Counted from the first letter of the stretch, positions 1 through 8,135 are shown. The stretch: DNA of 36,270 nt from JAFMDF01 sp964644655 (GCA_964644655.1 CAZXYA010000021.1:1-36270), one strand, 5' to 3'. Numbers and translations are program-made. The notes: a model not told the origin generated them from the sequence alone.

Positions 1-44
1 AAAATCAAAATGTCCACTAGTAAGAATGACTTAATGACCAATGA

Positions 45-1142
45 CTAAAAAATAAACTGCCCATTTTCATAAATCATTTCATCATCTGCAAATATCTGCC
101 CTCCATTGACCATATTGCCAATCATATCCCAATGAATGGCCGATTGGTTTTTGCCACCCGTTTGTAAATAAGACTGACCTAATGCCATGTGGACCGTACC
201 GCCAATTTTTTCATCAAACAGAATATTTTTAGTAAACCGATTGATATTATAATTAGTCCCAATGGCTGCTTCCCCAAATCGTCTAGCGCCAGCAGTTTGT
301 AAGATGTTGTCCATAAATTCCTGTCCTCGTTTAGCTTCCCATTTTTCTACATAACCATCTTTTACCCAAAGCGTTACGCCTTCTACTTCATGCCCCATAT
401 AGACGGCAGGAAAAGAAAAATGCACCACGCCATTAACAGAATCTTCTACAGGAGATGTATAGACTTCTCCAGATGGCATATTGGTTTGTCCATCCGAGTT
501 AATCCAAGTTCTTCCTTTCGTAGAAAAAGTAATGTCAATACCTTCTCCTTTATATTGAACTTTGTCTTTTTTATTTAATAAATCTACAATTTTCTGTTGA
601 TTTTTTCGTCGATTTAACCAAGCCTGTTGTGGGTCTTCAGTAAATAAATTACAAGCACCATAAATAAATTGCTGATACTCCTCTAATGACATATCCGCAT
701 TCTGAGCAGCGGCTAAAGTTGGATATTGGCACAAGTTTCTTTTCAGTTCTCTAGTAGCTGTCCGCTCAAAATATCGTTTAGAAATAGGCTTCATCGCCTT
801 ACTTCGAATACCTGATTTTCCTTTGGGGATATTTTGATCTTCTTTGAGGTTAAAAGGCGCTCTGATATAAATATAGGCATCAAAAGTTTCCATTGCCATT
901 TTATACATGGGTGGTATTCTTTGCAATTGATGTTCTTTTGCCTCCGTTAAAAATATTCGATTTTTCTCTCTAAAATCTAAGTCAATTTCTACATGTGCCC
1001 CTGCCTTAGTGGCAGACCGATAGACTTCTCGAATCAAGGGTTCGGCTAAGGTCGTACTGCGCACATACAATTTATCGCCTGACTTAATTTCTACGCAATA
1101 ATTCACTAATAAATCAGCGTATTTTTTTAGAATAGAGTCCAT
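45..1142 (-). CDS. M29-family metallo-aminopeptidase
   Basis: Cytoplasmic leucyl-type aminopeptidase of the M29 family (AmpS/aminopeptidase T), which removes N-terminal residues from peptides using a two-metal centre. The 365-residue length fits the family, usually about 370-410. Visible residues that match the expected metal ligands and active site are E226 (in SGEVYTSP), E291 (in RRFGEAAIGTN), H318 (in GGTVHMALGQSY), and H337 and D339 (in SAIHWDMI). These lie in the C-terminal half in the normal order; the N-terminal half is the usual less conserved substrate domain. There is no signal peptide. ATG start at 1142, TAG stop. It stands alone, divergent from the gene at 1397. Ligand assignment comes from family knowledge, not alignment. 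Confidence 0.93.
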   Translation of the reverse strand: MDSILKKYADLLVNYCVEIKSGDKLYVRSTTLAEPLIREVYRSATKAGAHVEIDLDFREKNRIFLTEAKEHQLQRIPPMYKMAMETFDAYIYIRAPFNLKEDQNIPKGKSGIRSKAMKPISKRYFERTATRELKRNLCQYPTLAAAQNADMSLEEYQQFIYGACNLFTEDPQQAWLNRRKNQQKIVDLLNKKDKVQYKGEGIDITFSTKGRTWINSDGQTNMPSGEVYTSPVEDSVNGVVHFSFPAVYMGHEVEGVTLWVKDGYVEKWEAKRGQEFMDNILQTAGARRFGEAAIGTNYNINRFTKNILFDEKIGGTVHMALGQSYLQTGGKNQSAIHWDMIGNMVNGGQIFADDEMIYENGQFIF

Positions 1143-1211
1143 AGAAGTGGTTTATTTTATTGGTTGATGGTACCCGATTAACGGTACATGATTGTCCTAA
1201 ATTACAGTATC

Positions 1212-1242
1212 TTGTAAACCTGTAAATTTTGTAGTACATTTG
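1212..1242 (+). promoter_or_regulatory. Bacteroidota-type promoter for the gene at 1397
   Basis: TTG at 1212-1214, a 20-nt spacer, then TACATTTG at 1235-1242. This matches the Bacteroidota housekeeping consensus TTG-N(about 19-21)-TAnnTTTG. It would give a leader of about 150 nt before the GTG at 1397. The match is seen in sequence; the function is inferred. Confidence 0.55.
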
Positions 1243-1396
1243 AATGAATTATCGTAAGCATTCAATGAAAAAGAATTGATAATTAGTTGTTAGATAGTAT
1301 GCATTACCCATTTACAAATTTAATCATTTTTTCATATACTCATTGAGTCCTTATGAATTGTAAAAATAAACGATTTCTTGAGAAAATCATACGCTA

Positions 1397-1957
1397 GTGG
1401 AAAATGAAGGATTAATAGATAAAATAACCAACTCTTTTAGTGTAGAGATGCCTGTAGTTCAGACGATGGATGACTATTTGGACAATATCCTACCACTAAT
1501 TCGACCGTGGAGTGAAGACTTATACGAGGAAGATTATTATATGAATACTCGTTTTTTAGAAGTGCGAGACGATGAGCACTTCCATGAAACCATCCTTTAT
1601 ATTTTTCGACCAAAAGGGGAATTAATGGTTGTTCGAGATGGCGACATTTCTAGCGCCCGCTGGAAAACGCTTCCCAATTCCAATACCATGATTTTAGAAG
1701 CTGGCAATCGAAGTGAATTGTACGATTTAGCTTTTATGAATGCCGATTTTTTTATTCTGCGTAAACATGGCGATCAAGCACGTAAAGGCATGCGTAAGTA
1801 TTTTGTCCTAGGCAGAGAAAGTCTTGTTGGTCGCTTAGAGTGGCGAGATATGATGGAGCTGATGTTTAACTTATATCGAGGTAATTCTAGTGTGATTGTT
1901 TATGTGGCTGTTTTGGTGGTGATAGTGGCGGCTATTATTATTTTTTCGATACTTTAA
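1397..1957 (+). CDS. Orphan 186-residue protein with C-terminal membrane anchor
   Basis: Not recognised. The first about 160 residues are soluble, acidic and rich in aromatic residues (for example YEEDYYMNTRFLEVRDDEHF). The last about 22 residues, from SVIVYVAVLV to the C-terminus, form one hydrophobic segment with almost nothing after it, so the protein looks tail-anchored with its bulk in the cytoplasm. There is no signal peptide. The start is GTG at 1397: the frame opens after a TGA at 1379-1381 and has no ATG before residue 18. A good Bacteroidota promoter lies upstream. The stop is only 3 bp from the end of the convergent response regulator gene. The coding style (continuous, no internal disruption) supports a real gene; function unknown. 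Confidence 0.75.
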   Translation: MENEGLIDKITNSFSVEMPVVQTMDDYLDNILPLIRPWSEDLYEEDYYMNTRFLEVRDDEHFHETILYIFRPKGELMVVRDGDISSARWKTLPNSNTMILEAGNRSELYDLAFMNADFFILRKHGDQARKGMRKYFVLGRESLVGRLEWRDMMELMFNLYRGNSSVIVYVAVLVVIVAAIIIFSIL

Positions 1958-1960
1958 GAA

Positions 1961-2773
1961 CTATGTTTCCATATATTTCTGATACCCCAGCCAAAACCTA
2001 TCAACATACCCTTTAGAAACAGGAACTATTCCCTCATTAGGTAAAAATAATTTACCACCGACTTTTTTTACTTGAACCGTTTCCACATTGGCTAAATTGA
2101 CCATAAAGGAATTATGGGTTCTTAAAAAAGAAGGGTATTGAAATTCTTGTTCAAAATCTTTTAATAGAATAGTCGCTAATATTTTTTTATCCCTAGTAAT
2201 CAAATTGGTGTACATCCCATCTGCTTTTAAATAGAAAATATCCTTCAACAAAATTTTCTGATACTCTCCATTATCTTTTAATAAAATACAGTTGGGAAAA
2301 CATAGTAACCTAGCATGATTCTGCTTTGTCAAAGGAAATTCAACGGTTGTAAGGTTGTTTTTTTCTTTTAACTGTACTACTTTCTGTACCGCCATTTCAA
2401 TTTCTCGTTGCAAGGTTTTCATTTGATAAGGTTTTTCGATAAAAGCATAAGGTTTTGAATCCAATGCTTTCTTAAAAACAACATCATTTCCATAAGCGGT
2501 TATATAAATAATGATGATATTTTGATACAATGCTTGCAAGGCATTTCCTACCTCAATCCCATCAATAGGTTGTCCAAATAAATTTATATCCAATAAGGCA
2601 ATGTTGGGCGCTTCTTGTTTTGCTGAGGCTATTGCTTGTACGCCCGTATGAACGACACCCGTAATTTTAAAGCCACTTTTTTTTAATTGTAAACTAAGGG
2701 CTTTCGCTTGTAAAACATCATCATCTAAAACAAGTACGGAATTTATTTGTTGGATTGTTTCAGGCACATTCAT
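1961..2773 (-). CDS. LytTR-family response regulator (REC-LytTR)
   Basis: DNA-binding response regulator of 270 residues. The receiver domain (about residues 12-130) shows the acidic pocket D17-D19, phospho-acceptor D62 (ALLDINL), T92 and K114 (FIEKPY). The LytTR DNA-binding domain occupies about residues 155-265, with the typical YLKADGMYTNL and RTHNSFMVNL segments. The likely partner is the histidine kinase encoded upstream on the same strand, but the 351-bp gap holds a palindrome and a separate promoter, so the regulator is probably transcribed on its own as well. Its direct targets cannot be seen here; LytTR proteins usually bind direct repeats in promoters. ATG start at 2773. Confidence 0.93.
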   Translation of the reverse strand: MNVPETIQQINSVLVLDDDVLQAKALSLQLKKSGFKITGVVHTGVQAIASAKQEAPNIALLDINLFGQPIDGIEVGNALQALYQNIIIIYITAYGNDVVFKKALDSKPYAFIEKPYQMKTLQREIEMAVQKVVQLKEKNNLTTVEFPLTKQNHARLLCFPNCILLKDNGEYQKILLKDIFYLKADGMYTNLITRDKKILATILLKDFEQEFQYPSFLRTHNSFMVNLANVETVQVKKVGGKLFLPNEGIVPVSKGYVDRFWLGYQKYMET

Positions 2774-2862
2774 TGTATTGAAGGTTTAGATAAAATAGGT
2801 GTCAGGTCAGGCAACCAAAATGCAGAAAATCTTCCGCTCTGTAGTGCTCTTTAAAAACGGTT

Positions 2863-2892
2863 CAAAAATAGTTTTATATTTTTAAATTGCAA
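2863..2892 (-). promoter_or_regulatory. Promoter of the LytTR regulator
   Basis: On the minus strand: TTG (2892-2890), a 19-nt spacer, then TATTTTTG (2870-2863). This is an exact fit to the Bacteroidota TTG-N19-TAnnTTTG promoter. It would start transcription about 80 nt upstream of the ATG at 2773. It implies that the regulator does not depend only on read-through from the kinase gene. Confidence 0.6.
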
Positions 2893-2942
2893 CTTATTGA
2901 TTGTCAGTAGTGTTTTTAGTTTTAATTGTCATTTTGTAGCTA

Positions 2943-3090
2943 TTCAGAATCGAGAGCAGAGAGTAGAGAAAAGAGATTAAACCTAGAATAACTGCAAATT
3001 ATTGAAGCTAAAACTCAACGAATTTAAGGTTTGCTTAGGTTTTATCTCTATTCTCTCAATGAAATGGTCTCTATTCTCTAATCTACTGAA
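2943..3090. repeat. Intergenic palindrome, copy 1
   Basis: The ends are inverted (TTCAG at 2943-2947, CTGAA at 3086-3090). A purine-rich left arm (about 2954-2985, GAGAGTAGAG..GATTAAACC) is complementary to a pyrimidine-rich right arm (about 3036-3060). The right arm is followed by ATGAAATGGTCT and a second pyrimidine run. The GGTCT-containing core recurs in copies at 25032 and 27678. It lies downstream of the kinase stop codon. Confidence 0.55.
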
Positions 3091-3124
3091 CAGTTACGTC
3101 ATTTTAATTTTAATTCATTCTTTA

Positions 3125-4963
3125 CTATGCCACTAGTTTCCCTTGTGGAATATCAAAAGGCAACAAAATTTGTACAACAGCACCTTCCTCATTAAACGTT
3201 TTTAGCACCCCTTTTCCTGATTTATAGACAAACATTTCGACAATTGATTTCAACCCAAAAGAATCAATTTCCTCCAAGGAAAAATCTAGGGGAAACCCAG
3301 GACCATTGTCTTTTACTTCTAAGAACAACTGTTCTTCCTTTGCTTTGATATGTACAGATAATTTAGGATTTGTATTCCTTCGGGTAAAAGCGTATTTAGT
3401 AGAATTAGTCACCAATTCATTGATTATCAATCCTATATCAGTTGCATGATCCATTTCTATATCCAATTTTTGAATATCTAGAGTGACCTTCGCGTCTTCA
3501 CCGACAATATATTGCACCAAATCACTAACATATTCCGCTATATTAACCATTGTTAACTGCTGCTGTTTTTTAGCATATAATTTTTGATGCACAATTTTGA
3601 TCGTATCAATTCTGCCTTGCAAGGCATTAAAAGATGCTTTTGCTTTTTTATCTTCAATTTCATCCTCTTGCAAAAAAATCAGCGAGCTAATCTGTTGCAA
3701 ATTATTTTTGATTCGATGATTTAATTCTCGGTGAGACAAGTTTAATTGCTTTGTTCTCAATTGTAATAAATCTTTGGTTTTTTCCAATTCCGTATAGGCT
3801 TTGGATACTTTTTGCTTTTCTTTATTCATACGATTAGTAGCTAAGGCTAATAAAATAATTCCTAAAATGGAGATAGTCGTCAATATTTTCAACCAACTCT
3901 CTGTCTGAATTTTCTCTTGTCGCAATTGTTGTTGTTGGTTAATTAGGTTTTCATTTTGCAAGGTTACATAAGCCCCTTTTTCTTCTAAAGAATCTATTGT
4001 AAAGTTTAATGATTTGGTTGCTGTTGTTAGTACTTCATTTTGTTTAATTCTCTTTTCAGCAGTAAGTCTTAAATCTTGTAGTTTATCTTGGGCTTCATTA
4101 AATTCAATAACTTTTAAATCAAAATTCCTCTGTAATACCGCTAAATTATTTTCTTGAAAGTCGATAGCAAATTTTAACTGTTGGCTATTCTCATTTTTGT
4201 CGAAAACAATATTAGAGATAGAATCTATTTCCAGTCTTTGCTCCTTTATTTTCTCATTCCGTTGCTCTATGGCTACTTCTTTTGCAGTAGCTGTTTGATT
4301 TAGGGAATCTATTTGATTTTCAAGTTGTGTAATAATTGAAGCGACATCTTTTTTTACTGCATCTATTCTATTTTTTTGTAGGTCTAATAGCGACTGGTTA
4401 ATGTAGGCAATCAATTGAGATACTGGGGATTCGTTCCAACCTTTTCTTCTAAAAAAATCATCGAATGTATTGGTATTTAATAATATTAGTCGGTGTTGTT
4501 TTTCTAATTTGAATATATTTTTTTGATAACTTCTGTATAAATTTCTCAGTCTCAATGTCTTTCTATCTTTTCGATATTTTTTTCCTTTTTGATCAGTTTC
4601 CGTTTTATATGCTTCAAATAAAGTGTGTTGAGTTGTCCTTAATGCTTCAAATAAACTGTCATTCGTGATTTGCGTCTCCTTTAATTTTACTAGATTACCA
4701 TGAAATTCTTCAAAAAATGTTTTGAGGGTTTTCTTTTCTGCTTTAATTCCTTTTTGATCGGTTCGTTGAATTTCAAGGGCGAGTGAATCAATAATATTTT
4801 TAAACAGCACTATTTCTTCACTCACTTGATAATTTTGAATATCCTGATGCAGTAAAGAAAAATCATTAATTCTTTGGCTATCTCTCTTAATCAATTCCAA
4901 TTGACCATATACATAGCTCTGTCCCAATAAGAATAATAATAGCAAAAGTAATTTTTTCGGCAT
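3125..4963 (-). CDS. Membrane sensor histidine kinase, HisKA_2 type
   Basis: Sensor kinase of 612 residues. It starts with a signal peptide or N-terminal membrane segment (residues 1-20, poly-Leu core, ending SYVYGQ). An extracytoplasmic region of about 330 residues follows, mostly charged coiled coil. The transmembrane segment is at about 357-377 and leads into a linker helix. The dimerisation/phosphotransfer domain is HisKA_2-like, with H416 in ELNHRIKNNLQ. The ATPase domain shows the N-box around N515 (IINELVTNSTKYAF) and G1 box D552-NGPGF. No TPR repeats were confirmed in the sensor part, though its helical character leaves that possible. The upstream gene ends 10 bp before this start, so they form one operon. 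The likely partner is the LytTR regulator downstream. Confidence 0.92.
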   Translation of the reverse strand: MPKKLLLLLLFLLGQSYVYGQLELIKRDSQRINDFSLLHQDIQNYQVSEEIVLFKNIIDSLALEIQRTDQKGIKAEKKTLKTFFEEFHGNLVKLKETQITNDSLFEALRTTQHTLFEAYKTETDQKGKKYRKDRKTLRLRNLYRSYQKNIFKLEKQHRLILLNTNTFDDFFRRKGWNESPVSQLIAYINQSLLDLQKNRIDAVKKDVASIITQLENQIDSLNQTATAKEVAIEQRNEKIKEQRLEIDSISNIVFDKNENSQQLKFAIDFQENNLAVLQRNFDLKVIEFNEAQDKLQDLRLTAEKRIKQNEVLTTATKSLNFTIDSLEEKGAYVTLQNENLINQQQQLRQEKIQTESWLKILTTISILGIILLALATNRMNKEKQKVSKAYTELEKTKDLLQLRTKQLNLSHRELNHRIKNNLQQISSLIFLQEDEIEDKKAKASFNALQGRIDTIKIVHQKLYAKKQQQLTMVNIAEYVSDLVQYIVGEDAKVTLDIQKLDIEMDHATDIGLIINELVTNSTKYAFTRRNTNPKLSVHIKAKEEQLFLEVKDNGPGFPLDFSLEEIDSFGLKSIVEMFVYKSGKGVLKTFNEEGAVVQILLPFDIPQGKLVA

Positions 4964-4973
4964 GCGCTAATAT

Positions 4974-5417
4974 TTATATGCACAAAATAGCAAAATTTGA
5001 GGGAAAGGGGTAAATTGTTAAAACAAGATTTGCTGCTCCTGCTTCTTCCTCCCCTAATCCAACAATACTTGGAAAGATTGGAATTGTAGAACATTTTGAA
5101 AGAAGTATAGGTCGATCTAAATCAGCATTAAAAATTCCTTCCTTAGTCACCTCAATAAAGACAGTATTATAACCAGCATAAGTAACTTCTATTATCCAAG
5201 GTAAGGGGTGGTCACTAGTCAATTGATAATGTCCATCTATATTTGTAGAAGCTCCAATCGTTGTTCCTTGTATGATAATGTTAGCGCTAATTAATGGTTC
5301 TTCTAACTCTTTGTCTTTAATTGTACCACTAATCGTTGTTTGCGCTACTACCGTAATAGTTAGTAAAGTACTAAAGCTTAGCAAACAGCTTATTTTTTGT
5401 AAAAGTGTTTTTTTCAT
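4974..5417 (-). CDS. Small secreted carboxypeptidase-regulatory-like protein
   Basis: 147 residues with a signal peptide (about 1-25, ending TVVAQ) followed by one carboxypeptidase-regulatory-like beta-sandwich (about 27-110: TISGTIKDKELEEPLISANI, then GTTIGASTNIDGHYQL). This module usually begins SusC/TonB receptors or stands in small T9SS clients. The tail does not look like a receptor plug. It contains LTIYPFPSNF and then stops, which resembles the opening of a type-A T9SS tail (LxIYPNPSN) cut short. The kinase gene begins 10 bp downstream, so the two are co-transcribed; a role as ligand sensor or envelope partner of the kinase is inference. A stem-loop precedes the gene. ATG start at 5417. 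Confidence 0.78.
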   Translation of the reverse strand: MKKTLLQKISCLLSFSTLLTITVVAQTTISGTIKDKELEEPLISANIIIQGTTIGASTNIDGHYQLTSDHPLPWIIEVTYAGYNTVFIEVTKEGIFNADLDRPILLSKCSTIPIFPSIVGLGEEEAGAANLVLTIYPFPSNFAILCI

Positions 5418-5450
5418 TTTTTATGAATTTTAGGTTTATTATATTTAAGG

Positions 5451-5496
5451 GATGAATCAACATAGATATATCCCTTCCAATCTATGTCAATTCATC
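5451..5496 (-). promoter_or_regulatory. Leader stem-loop of the kinase operon
   Basis: In the minus-strand transcript, GATGAATTGACATAGAT pairs with ATCTATGTTGATTCATC over 17 uninterrupted base pairs, two of them G-U, closing a 12-nt loop. On the plus strand the same two positions would be A-C mismatches, so the structure favours an RNA read in the operon's direction. The loop contains AAGGGA, and TCCCTT overlaps and follows the 3' arm, so a pseudoknot or alternative fold is possible. It lies 34 nt upstream of the ATG at 5417. Known riboswitch class: none recognised. Confidence 0.5.
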
Positions 5497-5628
5497 GGCA
5501 AACAACTAATGGTGAATTTTCATTTGGTTACTTGAATTGTTTTTATAGAAACGATTAGTTGTAATACTTGAGGCAAAATTAGTGGTCGGAACTATCTAAA
5601 TCAGAAATGATTGGTGGTTGGTTGGTTT

Positions 5629-5793
5629 TTATTGGTGAATGACGCTTTTGAAAATGATTTTTTGAGGACGAGCAAAAAAATAGTATTTACCATCTTTAGC
5701 TAATTCATAGATAAGTTTAGTTTTATCAACATATATTAAATCTCTTCTTCTTATTTCTGAAAAAGTCTGTATGCTAATTGGTAGTTTTTTCAT
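5629..5793 (-). pseudogene. AAA-ATPase-like protein, N-terminal relic
   Basis: A 54-codon frame begins MKKLPISIQTFSEIRRRDLI and continues YVDKTKLIYELAKDGKYYFF before ARP. This is the typical N-terminus of the AAA-ATPase-like/DUF1703 family (PF09820), proteins normally of about 500-600 residues with a C-terminal PD-(D/E)XK nuclease-like domain. In intact members the ARP is followed by RRFGKS, the Walker A region. Here it becomes QKIIFKSVIHQ and stops, so the gene is cut inside the P-loop and the rest is absent nearby. These genes are numerous and mobile in Bacteroidota. Family match is from recognition, not search. Confidence 0.7.
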
Positions 5794-5914
5794 ATTATTA
5801 TCACTCGTTTAGACAAATGTAAGCATTTTTCAGCAGTTTAGTTATGATTTCCTAGTCCTTTAGCCGTCTAGTATTTCTGGACAATTCAGGGCGTTGTATT
5901 ACTGTTGATATATA

Positions 5915-5952
5915 AAAAAGCCTTTCCAAACCGAAGTCCAAAAAGGCTTTTT
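5915..5952. terminator. Bidirectional hairpin terminator
   Basis: AAAAAGCCTTT (5915-5925) pairs perfectly with AAAGGCTTTTT (5942-5952) across a 16-nt loop. A T-run follows on both strands. It lies about 215 bp beyond the PD40 gene's stop codon in the direction of transcription and probably ends the 16-6 kb transcript. Confidence 0.6.
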
Positions 5953-6005
5953 ATTATAATCAAGTAAAGGCATTAGCATCCATATATCAAATACTATTAG
6001 CCATT

Positions 6006-6161
6006 TATAGATAGTCGGATAAAAAAGGGAGATTAAGAAAATATTTAAAGTATTCTCTAGTTCATTAAATCCGTTGCTAATATTAATCCGTTGTTAAAAA
6101 AACTTAGCAACGGATTAAATTAGCAACGGATTTTTATCAATTTTTTATCTGACGCTCTATA
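6006..6161. repeat. MITE-like palindrome with 21-bp inverted ends
   Basis: The ends 6006-6026 and 6141-6161 are inverted copies with 3 mismatches in 21; the core is GTC(G/A)GATAAAAAA. Inside, 6067-6093 and 6108-6133 form a stem of 26 bp with a 1-nt bulge, carrying AATCCGTTG twice per arm. There is no open frame. It starts 5 bp beyond the PD40 stop codon, so it may terminate that transcript. The right end matches the left end of the copy at 25032. No clear target-site duplication was found. Confidence 0.65.
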
Positions 6162-6166
6162 CTATT

Positions 6167-8041
6167 TTAATTATTACAGAAAAAGAACAAGTTACCACAA
6201 GTCTTCATAAAGTACACATCACATCCGTTCGCAGAAGCTACTTTGAATGCAGCTAAATCTCTATCTCTTTTAGCATTCAATTGTACATACTGAATACGGT
6301 GACGTTTCGTATAGCCCATGTTTCCAATCATGCCATTAGGAATCGTAGTATCACTAAAAAGACCTTCTGAAGCATCGGCAAAACCGTTAGCATAACCTAA
6401 ATCTTTAAATAATTCATCTAAGAAAGCGGCATCTCTAGTGCTTCTATTATATCGGCTTTCTAATTTATTGTAGAAACCAGCGGCATCTAAAGTATGCGAA
6501 TTTCCAAATTGAGGTCTTGCCCCTAGCGTATGAATTTGCTTTGGCGTTGCATCTAGAGGTAAACTCAACATACCCGCACTAGTGCAAACACAAACTGGTA
6601 TAATTGGCGCTGGTGCTGGTGGTATTTTAAGAGGAACCTTAGTCGCTTTATCACCTGAACAATCAATCATCGTAGCAGGAAGCGGGAATTTTTCTGATTC
6701 TCGACCATCCTTATAAGCAATCAATTCATAATCTTCAAAACAATGAATATTGTCAAAGGTAAATGTACCATCATCTCCTGCAATAACTTCTCTTTTCTCA
6801 CCCGTTGTTAAATTGTGTAAAACAATTTTAGACCCTGGTAGAATTATTCCACTTCCTAATTCTGAGACATCCCCTGCTAAACTATAAGCTCTAGGGGTCA
6901 AAGGCACAATATAAGTAGAAACCATCGCTAAGTCTTTAGCTGCTACTTCTTTGCTCCAAGGTTCATAGCCTTCTTTTTCTACATTAATGGTATAAGTTTT
7001 GCGGAACTTAATACCATCTGGTTGAGCAGCACCTTCCCCATCCGCTATAAAAGCTAAAGCGGAAGCAGCTATGGACGCATCTGTGATACTAATTTTAGAA
7101 CCAGGTAAACGCTCCGTAGTAGTCGCATCTTCTACTGCTAGAATAACAGGAATTTTATTGACTTTCCAACAATAGAGGTCATCTTTTCCTTGTCCACCAT
7201 CTCTATTAGAGGTTAAATAACCGCTTTCTCCATCTGCATTTTCCACATAACCTAAATCATCTTGTCTAGAATTAAAAGGAGCGCCTAAGTTCGTCGCTGT
7301 CCATGCACCTCCATTCATTTCGCCTTGATAAATATCTAGTTCTCCTAAACCGCCTGCTCTACCAGAAGAGAAGTATAAGGTACCATCATTGGCAATAGAA
7401 GGAAATAATTCATGAGCAGCACTATTAATCGGTGCGCCTAGGTTCACGGGAGTACCCCAAGTTTCTCCTTCTTTTGTAACTTTCCAAATGTCCATGCCCC
7501 CTAAACCGCCTGGTCGGTTAGACGAAAAATAGAGCGTTTGACCATCTGCAGAAAGGAATGGATGAGTCGTTTCAAATTCTAGGTCATTGAATGGTAAATC
7601 GTCACCAATCACCCATGTATTTTCAGTAGACACCGTTGCCGTAGATAATTTCATGGTCTTTCTTCTATCCCTATCGCTTCTAGGCTTAGTATTATTCTGA
7701 GAAATAATCATCATTTTGCCATCTGGGCTGAAGGTAGCAGCCCCTAAATTAACCTTAGTACTAAAGTTATTAGGCACAACTTCACCTGGTCCAAAACTAC
7801 AATCACCATCCGTTTTCATTTGTGCAAAACGAAGGTTCTGAAAACGGCAAGTATCACATTTATTATCCTTAACATTGGTGTTATACATGATACCATCACC
7901 AAAAGGAACTGCCACAAAATCCTCACTCGGTGTGTTAAGCATTCTTAGATTCGTGACAGATACTTCTTCTAACTCCGCTTGACCAAAAGCAGCCAAAGAC
8001 AAAGCAAGAAAAAGTAACGTTAATATATTTTTTTGAATCAT
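6167..8041 (-). CDS. Secreted PD40 protein with a novel Cys-containing C-terminus
   Basis: 624 residues from ATG at 8041. A TTG four codons earlier extends the frame but gives a worse signal peptide; the chosen start reads MIQKNILTLLFLALSLAAFG. PD40/WD40-like beta-propeller motifs lie at about 155-300 (LSADGQTLYFSSNRPGGLGG, then TLYFSSGRAGG and GYLTSNRDGG). Two beta-sandwich modules of the carboxypeptidase-regulatory type lie at about 300-470. The protein is related to the product of 25507-27561 but lacks its OmpA domain. Instead the last about 150 residues, after a CVCTSAG segment, are an unrecognised domain ending NGCDVYFMKTCGNLFFFCNN. It is the third gene of the 16-6 kb cassette, 94 bp after porP/sprF. 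Likely a periplasmic or surface accessory of that cassette. Confidence 0.85.
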   Translation of the reverse strand: MIQKNILTLLFLALSLAAFGQAELEEVSVTNLRMLNTPSEDFVAVPFGDGIMYNTNVKDNKCDTCRFQNLRFAQMKTDGDCSFGPGEVVPNNFSTKVNLGAATFSPDGKMMIISQNNTKPRSDRDRRKTMKLSTATVSTENTWVIGDDLPFNDLEFETTHPFLSADGQTLYFSSNRPGGLGGMDIWKVTKEGETWGTPVNLGAPINSAAHELFPSIANDGTLYFSSGRAGGLGELDIYQGEMNGGAWTATNLGAPFNSRQDDLGYVENADGESGYLTSNRDGGQGKDDLYCWKVNKIPVILAVEDATTTERLPGSKISITDASIAASALAFIADGEGAAQPDGIKFRKTYTINVEKEGYEPWSKEVAAKDLAMVSTYIVPLTPRAYSLAGDVSELGSGIILPGSKIVLHNLTTGEKREVIAGDDGTFTFDNIHCFEDYELIAYKDGRESEKFPLPATMIDCSGDKATKVPLKIPPAPAPIIPVCVCTSAGMLSLPLDATPKQIHTLGARPQFGNSHTLDAAGFYNKLESRYNRSTRDAAFLDELFKDLGYANGFADASEGLFSDTTIPNGMIGNMGYTKRHRIQYVQLNAKRDRDLAAFKVASANGCDVYFMKTCGNLFFFCNN

Positions 8042-8135
8042 GATAAAAATCAATTTTGAATGTAAATTATTCGAATTTTAATTATCGTCATTTAGGCGCT
8101 TAAAATTTCTAACTTACATTTATTATAGAGTTTGA

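Larger units (their letters stand above)
2774..3124. other. Gap between kinase and regulator genes
   Basis: No gene is seen. The stretch holds the regulator's candidate promoter (2863-2892) and an intergenic palindrome (2943-3090). Confidence 0.6.
5418..6166. other. Gap with relics and structural elements
   Basis: No intact gene. It contains the leader stem-loop (5451-5496), a possible minus-strand -7 box (CAAAATTA at 5574-5581 read on the plus strand, with no clear -33 element), an AAA-ATPase-like relic (5629-5793), a hairpin (5915-5952) and a MITE-like palindrome (6006-6161). Confidence 0.6.

Noticed and set aside
1315..1344. Minus-strand promoter for the aminopeptidase (CAAATTTA read on plus)
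   Set aside because: The -7 box fits but no TTG is present at the -33 distance and the leader would be long.
4891..5094. 67-codon frame across the junction of the kinase and the small secreted protein
   Set aside because: It overlaps both supported genes in another frame and shows no protein-like features.
8042..8053. TTG start for the PD40 gene, and similar TTG starts at 15986 and 20405
   Set aside because: In each case an ATG 1-4 codons later gives an equal or better signal peptide, so the ATG starts were used.
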